Source: JAICTV01 sp035634055 (GTDB lineage: Bacteria; Planctomycetota; Phycisphaerae; Tepidisphaerales; Tepidisphaeraceae). Taken from it: a stretch of 14,123 bases of DNA. Position 1 is the stretch's first letter. Each line of letters opens with the position of its first letter. Positions 1-6,099 of this stretch are shown one piece after another. The notes beneath the pieces were generated by a model that searched no databases, was not told the DNA's origin, and saw only the letters and a list, made by a program, of their open reading frames with translations. The stretch is from assembly GCA_035634055.1 (NCBI GenBank), contig DASQDR010000072.1, positions 1 through 14,123 on the forward strand. The letters run 5' to 3'. The position numbers and the translations under genes were made by a program.

Positions 1-1643
1 ACGCACGCGGCGCAGCCGATCACGTTGTACCAGAGGTAGCTGATGCTCAGTGAGAAGTAGAGCGCGAAGACCAGCAGTTGCGCCGCGATGGCCGCCCAGA
101 AGATCGCCGTGCCGCCGACGCGGCGGAGGAAGAACGCCACCAGGAACATTCCCAGTACGACGCCGTAAAAGATCGAACCGATGATGTTCACGGCCTGGAT
201 CAGGTTCTCCACCAGGTTGGCGAACAGCGCGAACGCGATGGCGACCACCCCCCAGAAGACGGTGAGCCAGCGCGAGGCGGCAACGTAGTGGCGGTCGCCG
301 GCGTCGCGGCGCACGACGTGCCGGTAGACGTCCACCACGCTGGTCGACGCCAGCGCGCTCAGCTCGCCCGCCTTGGACGACAGCGTCGCGGCGAAGAAGA
401 CCGCCACGAGAAGCCCGATCAGCCCGTGCGGCAGGTGTTGGAGGATGAAGGTGATGAAGACGTAGTCGGCGTCGCTCGCCTTGGCACGGGGCGTGGCCGC
501 CTCCAGCGCCTTTTTCGCTTGCGCGCGGACGGCCTCGCTGCGCTCGTGTGCCGCGAAGGCGGCCGCGCGGGCGTCGGCGGCGCGGGTGGCGTCTCCGGCG
601 CGCTCGGCGTCCAGCCAGCCGGCGATGAGCCGCCGCTTCTCGTCGTGCGCCTGGATGAACTCCCCCTCGAGCACGCGCATCCGCCCGCCGGCGTCCTGCC
701 GCACGGCGGCGTTCCACGCCACGCGGTTGAAGAAGACCGGCGGCTGCTCGAACTGGTAAAAGACGAACAGCCCCGCCCCCAGCAGCAGGATGAAGAACTG
801 CATGGGGATCTTGCAGACGGCGTTGAACATCAGCCCGAGCCGGCTCTCGCGCAGCGAGGCCCCGGAGAGGTAACGCTGCACCTGCGACTGGTCGGTGCCG
901 AAGTACGACAGCGCCAGGAACATCCCGCCGAGCAGGCCGGACCAGAAAGTGTAGCGCTTCTGCGCGCTGGTGGAGAAGTCGACCGCCTCCAGCTTGTCGA
1001 ATGCGCCCGCGACGGCCAGGGCGTCGTGGAACGACAGCGACGCCGGCAGCTTCGCCAACAGCACCACGAACGCCGCCGCCATGCCGGCGAAAATCACGGC
1101 GAGCTGGTACTTCTGCGTGTGCGTCACCGCATCGTTGCCGCCGGCAACGGTGTAAACCACGACCAGCAGGCCGCTGAAGATGATCGTCAGGTCCAGCCGC
1201 CAGCCGAAGACGGTCGACAGCACAATGGCCGGCGCGTAGATCGTGATCCCCGCGCCAAGCCCGCGCTGGAGCAGGAACAGGGACGCGCCGAGCAGCCGCG
1301 TCTTGGTATCGAAGCGCTGCCCAAGAAATTCGTAAGCGGTGTAGACCTTCAGCCGCCGGTAGATCGGCAGGAAGACGATCGAGATGAAGATCAGTGCGAA
1401 CGGCGCTCCGAAGTAGTTCTGAACGAACCCCAGGCCGCTCTCGTACCCCTGGCCGGGGGTGGAGAGGAACGTGATGGCGCTGGCCTGCGTGGCCATCACG
1501 GAGAGCCCGATCACGAGCCAATTCGTGTCGCCCGCCCCTTTGAGGTACGTGCGCAGGTCGCGCCGCCCGCGCGTTCGCCAGACGCCGTAAGCGGCGATGC
1601 CGAGCATCGTGCCGAGCAGGACCAGGTAATCCAGCGCGTTCAC
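1..1643 (-). CDS. Sodium:solute symporter (SSS family), C-terminus cut by window edge
   Basis: Integral membrane transporter expected to couple sodium entry to uptake of a small solute, probably a sugar or sugar derivative given the deacetylase upstream. The 547 complete codons seen read as alternating hydrophobic helices. The N-terminal part carries the typical SSS region ATQASAITFLSTPGQGYESG (residues 51-70). A later segment, SSKAGELSALASTSVVDVYR (422-441), matches the conserved SSS helix with small and hydroxyl residues that lines the Na2 site in family members. Between two helices, at about residues 305-390, lies a charged Ala/Glu/Arg-rich stretch that looks soluble and helical, longer than in classical SSS proteins. 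The GTG start at 1641-1643 overlaps the TGA stop of the small upstream gene (GTGA), which implies translational coupling. The gene has no stop inside the window. The family call is firm; the substrate is unknown. Confidence 0.93.
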   Translation of the reverse strand, partial: MNALDYLVLLGTMLGIAAYGVWRTRGRRDLRTYLKGAGDTNWLVIGLSVMATQASAITFLSTPGQGYESGLGFVQNYFGAPFALIFISIVFLPIYRRLKVYTAYEFLGQRFDTKTRLLGASLFLLQRGLGAGITIYAPAIVLSTVFGWRLDLTIIFSGLLVVVYTVAGGNDAVTHTQKYQLAVIFAGMAAAFVVLLAKLPASLSFHDALAVAGAFDKLEAVDFSTSAQKRYTFWSGLLGGMFLALSYFGTDQSQVQRYLSGASLRESRLGLMFNAVCKIPMQFFILLLGAGLFVFYQFEQPPVFFNRVAWNAAVRQDAGGRMRVLEGEFIQAHDEKRRLIAGWLDAERAGDATRAADARAAAFAAHERSEAVRAQAKKALEAATPRAKASDADYVFITFILQHLPHGLIGLLVAVFFAATLSSKAGELSALASTSVVDVYRHVVRRDAGDRHYVAASRWLTVFWGVVAIAFALFANLVENLIQAVNIIGSIFYGVVLGMFLVAFFLRRVGGTAIFWAAIAAQLLVFALYFSLSISYLWYNVIGCAAC

Positions 1644-1876
1644 GCGAACGCTCTCGAGAGGGCGGCCAGCAGCACGACGTAGAGGACGAAGACGGCGACC
1701 ACGAACAGGTAGACGGCCCCCCACGTGCGCAGGCCGGGCAGGCCGGTGACCTGATCGTCGATCATCTCCACTTGCGGCGATGTTGACTGCGACTGCGACT
1801 GCGACTGAGGCGGGGCGGGCGCGGCGCGGCCTTCGCGCGAGGGAATGTTGGCGTCGTCGTCGTCAGCGGGGGTCAT
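1640..1876 (-). CDS. Small single-pass membrane protein, putative symporter accessory subunit
   Basis: A 78-residue protein I do not recognise as a named family. The first 40 or so residues look disordered: an acidic start (MTPADDDD), a Pro/Ala stretch and an SQSQSQS repeat. One strongly hydrophobic helix follows at about residues 53-73 (WGAVYLFVVAVFVLYVVLLAAL), ending close to the C-terminus. The ATG at 1874-1876 is chosen because it overlaps the TGA stop of the deacetylase gene (ATGA), and its own stop overlaps the symporter start (GTGA). Longer in-frame starts up to 2101 would run antiparallel-frame through the deacetylase gene and give Arg-rich low-complexity protein, so they are unlikely. 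Placement between a deacetylase and a transporter, with coupling on both sides, suggests it assembles with the symporter. That role is inference from position only. Confidence 0.8.
   Translation of the reverse strand: MTPADDDDANIPSREGRAAPAPPQSQSQSQSTSPQVEMIDDQVTGLPGLRTWGAVYLFVVAVFVLYVVLLAALSRAFA
1785..1808. repeat. In-frame hexanucleotide tandem repeat (GACTGC unit)
   Basis: About 3.7 exact copies of GACTGC on the plus strand. On the coding (minus) strand they encode the alternating Ser-Gln run of the small membrane protein, at about residues 24-31. The unit is six bases, so copy-number change would lengthen or shorten the linker by two residues without a frameshift. Confidence 0.85.
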
Positions 1877-4485
1877 GATCCGAGCGACACCAGGTTGGCG
1901 AACAGCCGGTACGCGCCCGGCACGCCGGCGGGCAACTGGCGGAACCACGCCAGCCCGGTGTAGACGAAGTGGCCGCGCCCGTGTTTGGCGATGAGCAGCC
2001 CGCCCTCCAGCGGCTTCTCCCCCGCGTCGCCGGCGGCGAGGATCGGCATGAACTGCGGCGCCCACTCGCTCGGATAGTACAGCCCGCGCTCCTGCACCCA
2101 ACCGTCGAAATCCGCCGGCGCGATCTTGTTCGGCGCGTTCAGCGCGGGGTGGTTCGGCGCGAGCAGCGCAACCGCCGACGCCTCGTCGGTCACGCGCTCG
2201 CGCGACAGCTTCAGCGGGTAGGGGGCGATCGGGTTGGCCTTGAGCCCGTCGGGCCGGTTGTACTGCACGATCACGTTCCCGCCCGCCTCGGCAAAAGCGA
2301 AGAGTGCCGGCATACGGTCGCCGAGGTCCGTGCGGACATTGAGCGCGCGGACGCCGACGACGACTGCGTCGAGCTTGCGCAGCTTTTCCGGCGTCAGGTC
2401 CGCGCCGGTGAGCGGCGTGACGGCGTAGCCCATTTCCGCCAAGTGATCCGCCACGCTGTCGCCCGCGCCCGGCAGGTAGCCGACGCGGCGCTTGCCGCCG
2501 AGCGCGAGGTCAACGCTCACCGCCCTCACCCGCGCCCGCGGCTGGAGCAGCAGCGGGGGGATGTGCGGGTAGCGGATCTCCACGCGGCGGGTGTTGAACC
2601 GCGCGCCGTTGACGTCGGCGACCGCCGTCAGGCTCGCCGTCGCGTGCTGCTGCGGCGCCGTCACGGTGAAGCTCACCTTCGCCCGCTCGCCCGCGGCCGA
2701 CAACTTGAACGGCTGCGACGCCGGCTCGATTTTCCACCCCTGCGGCGCTTCCAGCGCCACCGTGCCGGCCGCGCCCGCGCGGGAGGCAATCACCTCCACC
2801 TCCACCGGCTTCGACCCGCCCGATGAGAAGAGGCGGACTTCCGAGAGTGGCTCGAGCGACACCGGCGGGATGATCTCGAGCCGCGCGGCTTGACCGTTGC
2901 CGTTTGACGACAAAAACGCTGCCTGCACGGGTTCATCGGCGACGATCAGCGTTTGGTCCGACACCTCGAACACGTGCTCGATCGGGAACGCGGGCGGGTT
3001 CTCGGGCAGGCCGATGAGGCTCGCGTCGTCCACGCGCGACATCCCGGCCGTGCCCTCCTCGCGCAGCCAGTAAGGCTGCGTCAGCGCGCTGTCCGGCGGC
3101 AGGGTCTGAGTCGATTCGCGCACGGCCGGCTGGTCCCGACGCAGCTCGACCGCCTCGGTCGTCTCACGATTGATCTTCGGGTACCGCACCCCGACCCATC
3201 GCACGGGAACGCTCGAGCGGAGCGAGACGGAATGGCGCAGCTTGATCGTCTCGCCGGGCACGACTTCCGCGTGCGGCACGGCGGTTTCGACGCTCAGGCC
3301 GAGGCACGCGCAGAGGATGCGGTCGAGGTCGCGGCGCTTCTCGTCAATTACCAGATCGGCCGGCAGGGCGGCGAGCTTGCGGCGAAGCTCCAGCAGCGCG
3401 GCCGCGCTGGCGGACGGTTCCTTCTCGTCAAACTTCGCGATGGTTTCGTCGATCATCGGCCCGGCGTCCGCGCCGCCGGGAAAGCGCGCCCACGTCGTGT
3501 CGATGCCGTCGAGCAAATCCTTGTTGGCCGGCTCGCCCGCGAGCAGTTGAAACGATTCCGGCCGTGCTGCGCGATCGCCAGCGCCACCACCGCCGCGAGG
3601 GCCACCGCCACCACCACCGCCACCACCGCCACCGAAGTCACCGAACCCCTGGCTCTTGTGCATCCCCCTGCTGCGGCCGGCGATTCGCGCGAAGGAATCG
3701 CCTAGCACCGGATCGCTGCCGCCGACGTCGATCTGCATCCCGCCGCCGCCGCGACCGTTCTGCACGATGCGCTTCGGCTGCCACGGGGCAAGCGTGCCCA
3801 GTTGCTCGGGGAACGCGCCCGCGTCGCCGGCGAGCCGGAACGCTTCGACCGCGAGCACGGCCGACGCGGTGTGGTGCCCGTGCGTGCCGCCGGGCTCGGG
3901 GGAGAAGCGGGTGACGACCACGTCGGGACGGAAGGTGCGGATCACGCGCACGATGTCGCCGACCACCTGCTGGCGATCCCAGAACTTCAGGGTCTCGCGG
4001 TAGTCCTTGGAGAAGCCGAAGTCGAGCGCGCGGGTAAAGAACTGCCGGCCTTTGTCGAGCCGGCGGGCGGCGAGCAGCTCGTGGGTTCGGATCAGCCCGA
4101 GCGCCGCGTCGAACTCCGGCCCGATGACGTTCTGCCCGCCGTCGCCGCGCGTGAGCGAGAGGTAGGCGGTGCGATACCCGCGACCGCGCGCCAGGTAAGT
4201 GATGAGGTGCGTGTTCTCGTCGTCCGGATGGGCGGCGACGTAGAGGACGCTGCCGGTCTGGCGCAGCGTCCGCAGGTCCTGCAAGATCGCTGCGGCCGAC
4301 GGTGCGGACGGCGCGCTAGACGACGAGGCCGCCGCCGGCGTGGTCGCCGAGGTTGCCGAGGACGCCGCCGCGGCTCGCGCGCTGCCGGCGAGCAGGTTGA
4401 TCAGCAGCAACGCGCCGAGTAGCGCGCGACCAAGCGTGCCGGCATAGCGGTTGGGAGATCGATCGGACGAACGACAAGTGTCCAT
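1873..4485 (-). CDS. Large secreted PIG-L/LmbE family N-acetyl-sugar deacetylase
   Basis: Predicted zinc-dependent deacetylase acting outside the cytoplasm on an N-acetylated sugar or glycoconjugate; 870 residues. A hydrophobic signal segment (about 20-39) is followed by an Ala/Ser-rich linker. The PIG-L domain begins near 78 with AHPDDE (85-90), where H86 and D89 are expected zinc ligands and D88 the catalytic base. RTHELLAARRL (133-143) and THGHHTAS (201-208, H202 and H205 in the usual HxxH spacing) complete the active site. An 11-glycine run (285-295) interrupts the protein after the catalytic core. A beta-sandwich region of the NPCBM-associated/NEW3 type lies at about 550-640, and a glutamine-amidotransferase-like alpha/beta domain at about 655-870. 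This architecture is known for the long PIG-L proteins of Bacteroidetes and Planctomycetes, which often sit beside SSS transporters. The ATG at 4483-4485 has no good ribosome site nearby; a GGAGG lies 29 bases upstream, too far to be convincing. Family certain, substrate unknown. Confidence 0.93.
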   Translation of the reverse strand: MDTCRSSDRSPNRYAGTLGRALLGALLLINLLAGSARAAAASSATSATTPAAASSSSAPSAPSAAAILQDLRTLRQTGSVLYVAAHPDDENTHLITYLARGRGYRTAYLSLTRGDGGQNVIGPEFDAALGLIRTHELLAARRLDKGRQFFTRALDFGFSKDYRETLKFWDRQQVVGDIVRVIRTFRPDVVVTRFSPEPGGTHGHHTASAVLAVEAFRLAGDAGAFPEQLGTLAPWQPKRIVQNGRGGGGMQIDVGGSDPVLGDSFARIAGRSRGMHKSQGFGDFGGGGGGGGGGGPRGGGGAGDRAARPESFQLLAGEPANKDLLDGIDTTWARFPGGADAGPMIDETIAKFDEKEPSASAAALLELRRKLAALPADLVIDEKRRDLDRILCACLGLSVETAVPHAEVVPGETIKLRHSVSLRSSVPVRWVGVRYPKINRETTEAVELRRDQPAVRESTQTLPPDSALTQPYWLREEGTAGMSRVDDASLIGLPENPPAFPIEHVFEVSDQTLIVADEPVQAAFLSSNGNGQAARLEIIPPVSLEPLSEVRLFSSGGSKPVEVEVIASRAGAAGTVALEAPQGWKIEPASQPFKLSAAGERAKVSFTVTAPQQHATASLTAVADVNGARFNTRRVEIRYPHIPPLLLQPRARVRAVSVDLALGGKRRVGYLPGAGDSVADHLAEMGYAVTPLTGADLTPEKLRKLDAVVVGVRALNVRTDLGDRMPALFAFAEAGGNVIVQYNRPDGLKANPIAPYPLKLSRERVTDEASAVALLAPNHPALNAPNKIAPADFDGWVQERGLYYPSEWAPQFMPILAAGDAGEKPLEGGLLIAKHGRGHFVYTGLAWFRQLPAGVPGAYRLFANLVSLGS
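3583..3633 (-). repeat. Glycine-codon (GGN) trinucleotide tract within the deacetylase gene
   Basis: On the coding strand positions 3633 down to 3601 are eleven consecutive glycine codons, followed by Pro-Arg and further glycines to 3583. The tract encodes a flexible loop between the zinc-binding core and the rest of the deacetylase. The simple GGT/GGC repetition makes it prone to length change by slippage. Confidence 0.85.
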
Positions 4486-4614
4486 TCGACGGCTCGCGCG
4501 TGTGACGGGAGAAACCTCCGCCGTGCTCGGGCGCGCGGGAACGTGGCGCGCGACGCGGGGCGACTTCGCGGCGGCCGCGCGATCGTGCGGCTCAAGGGCC
4601 GCGCGGCACGCGCG

Positions 4615-5175
4615 CTACTTCTTGACGGTGAACGGGACGGAGTACTGCGTCTCCTCCCACACCAGGCGCAGCATCCCGCCGCCGCCCTCGCCGGTGTTCT
4701 TGCCGACGTTAATGGTGAACTGATCCGCCGGCTTCTCCGCCGATTCCTTCTTCAGGTCGATGCGGCCGAGGTCCTGCTTCTCGTCGTACTGCGTGCCGGA
4801 CTGCCCGATCTGCTTGTTGACGATCAGCTTCGCGGTGCCGTCCTCGTTGGGCAGCATGAACAGCGAGTGCGCGCCCGCCGGGATGGTGATGCCGCCCATC
4901 TCGATGGGCTTCTGCGTGACCAGCAGCGTGGCCTCGTTGGCGCCCAGGCGCCACACCTTGCCGTAGGGCACCAGCCCGCCCCAGATCTTGCGGGCCTCGC
5001 CGGTCTTGGGGTCCTTGGTGAACGGGCGGCTGTAGTAGACCGTGACGCGGTTGTCGTCGACCACCCCGCCGGCCACGCCGGGGGGGCTGACGCGCTGCTG
5101 CTGCGCAAGCGCCGGCGAAGCGGCGAGCAGGAACGTGGCGGCGACGAGAACGAGCGATGAGCGAAGCAGGGTCAT
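4615..5175 (-). CDS. Secreted DUF2911 family protein
   Basis: A 186-residue protein with a clear signal peptide (MTLLRSSLVLVAATFLLAAS, then PALA just before a QQQ start of the mature chain). The mature part has the DUF2911 pattern: VTVYYSRPF, then IWGGLVPYGKVWRLGANEAT at about 77-96, then IPAGAHSLFMLP, then a YDEKQDLGRIDLK strand. The family is common in Bacteroidetes, Acidobacteria and Planctomycetes and has no established biochemical role; it is expected in the periplasm. The start at 5173-5175 is fixed by AAGGAG five bases upstream and by the signal peptide beginning immediately; an in-frame ATG at 5214 would put 13 polar residues before it. It reads in the same direction as the deacetylase gene 129 bases downstream and could be its first operon partner, though that gap may hold a separate promoter. 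Confidence 0.9.
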   Translation of the reverse strand: MTLLRSSLVLVAATFLLAASPALAQQQRVSPPGVAGGVVDDNRVTVYYSRPFTKDPKTGEARKIWGGLVPYGKVWRLGANEATLLVTQKPIEMGGITIPAGAHSLFMLPNEDGTAKLIVNKQIGQSGTQYDEKQDLGRIDLKKESAEKPADQFTINVGKNTGEGGGGMLRLVWEETQYSVPFTVKK

Positions 5176-5180
5176 GGCGT

Positions 5181-5186
5181 CTCCTT
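5181..5186 (-). promoter_or_regulatory. Ribosome binding site of the DUF2911 gene
   Basis: AAGGAG on the minus strand, five bases before the ATG at 5175. It decides between this ATG and the upstream in-frame ATG at 5214. Confidence 0.8.
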
Positions 5187-5332
5187 CAGGTTGGCGTTTC
5201 AGGTTAGTCAGCAAGTCTGGCGTTGTCCATCCGCGCCGAGTCGGGTTCCGCCGCGTCTTGATTCACATCTTCATGTCGGCGCGTCTCCTCGGTTAGACTT
5301 GCCGCAGGGGCTGTGCGAACACGTCGCGACTG

Positions 5333-5338
5333 AAGGAG
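5333..5338 (+). promoter_or_regulatory. Ribosome binding site of the DUF1080 gene (supports a GTG start)
   Basis: AAGGAG ends five bases before the GTG at 5344, the same sequence and spacing as for the divergent DUF2911 gene. It supports GTG rather than the upstream in-frame ATG at 5191, which lies inside the divergent gene's leader. Confidence 0.8.
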
Positions 5339-5343
5339 ATTTC

Positions 5344-6099
5344 GTGCCACCTCGGATCCAACGACACCTGCCGCTGCTGGCGCTCTCGATCGCCGTCGCG
5401 CTCTTGGCCACCATCTGGCGCGCGGGCGCGGCCGGGGCGCAGCAGGCGGCGGACGCAACGGAACTGTTCAATGGCAAGGATCTCCAGGGCTGGGACGGCG
5501 AGGGCGCTTATTGGTCCGTCCAGGATGGCGCCATCACCGGCCGGACCACGCCCGACAAGCCGCTGAAGAAGAACACCTTCCTCATCTGGAAGGGCGGCAC
5601 CCTGCGCGACTTCGAGCTGCGCGTCTCATACAAGCTGTCGGGTGGGAACTCCGGCGTGCAGTACCGCAGCAAGGACGACGGCGATTACCGCGTCTCCGGT
5701 TACCAGGCGGACATCGTCGGCGGCACGCCCGACAAATATTCCGGCATCCTCTACGAGGAGAACGGCCGCGGCATCCTCGCGCAGCGCGGGCAAAAGGTGA
5801 CGATCGACGAGTCGGGCAAGAAGGAAGTCGCCGGCTCCGTCGGCCAGACCGACGACATCGTCAAGGCGATCAAGAAGGGCGACTGGAACGAGTACGTCAT
5901 CACCGCCCGGGGCAACCACCTCGTGCAGCAGATCAACGGCGTGACGACGGTGGACGTGATCGACGCCGACAAGTCCAAGGCCGCGCGAGAGGGGATCCTC
6001 GCGCTCCAGATCCACGTCGGCGACCCGATGACCGTGCAGTTCAAGGACATCCGCCTCAAGGTGCTGCCGCCGGCGGAGCCGACGCCGACGGCGAAGTAG
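5344..6099 (+). CDS. Secreted DUF1080 family protein (3-keto-disaccharide hydrolase superfamily)
   Basis: A 251-residue exported protein. Its N-terminus is a signal peptide (basic RIQRH, then LPLLALSIAVALLATIW, with a likely cut near AGAAGA at 27-32). The mature chain starts with the DUF1080 hallmark LFNGKDLQGW (41-50). It continues with FELRVSYKLSGGNSGVQYRS (90-109), GYQADI (119-124), GRGILA (141-146), WNEYVITARGNHLVQQINGV (181-200) and GILALQIHVGDPMTVQFKDI (217-236). These are the strands of the concanavalin-like beta sandwich of this family. Some members hydrolyse 3-keto-glycosides; many PVC members are uncharacterised, so the reaction here is inferred. The GTG start is fixed by an AAGGAG five bases upstream and by the signal peptide. 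Its last 44 bases overlap the 3' end of the convergent haem-protein gene. Confidence 0.92.
   Translation: MPPRIQRHLPLLALSIAVALLATIWRAGAAGAQQAADATELFNGKDLQGWDGEGAYWSVQDGAITGRTTPDKPLKKNTFLIWKGGTLRDFELRVSYKLSGGNSGVQYRSKDDGDYRVSGYQADIVGGTPDKYSGILYEENGRGILAQRGQKVTIDESGKKEVAGSVGQTDDIVKAIKKGDWNEYVITARGNHLVQQINGVTTVDVIDADKSKAAREGILALQIHVGDPMTVQFKDIRLKVLPPAEPTPTAK

Larger units (their letters stand above)
5176..5343. promoter_or_regulatory. Divergent promoter region between the DUF2911 and DUF1080 genes
   Basis: The two secreted-protein genes read away from each other, so both transcription starts should lie in or near these 168 bases. I see a good ribosome site for each gene but no convincing sigma-70 promoter. 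A TTGATT at 5258-5263 and a TAGACT at 5294-5299 resemble -35 and -10 boxes but are 30 bases apart. No operator-like palindrome stands out. Role inferred from gene orientation. Confidence 0.45.

Noticed and set aside
78..1682. Long plus-strand open frame opposite the symporter gene
   Set aside because: Arg/Glu/Asp/His-rich with no domain. The minus strand here reads as a clear SSS transporter; long antisense frames are expected at this GC content.
1877..2101. N-terminal extension of the small membrane protein to an ATG at 2101
   Set aside because: It would overlap the deacetylase gene in another frame, adding 75 Arg/Ala-rich residues, whereas the ATG at 1876 gives an exact ATGA coupling.
5191..5343. 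Extension of the DUF1080 protein to an in-frame ATG at 5191
   Set aside because: The GTG at 5344 has a well-spaced AAGGAG and leads directly into a signal peptide; the extension would place about 50 unrelated residues before it.
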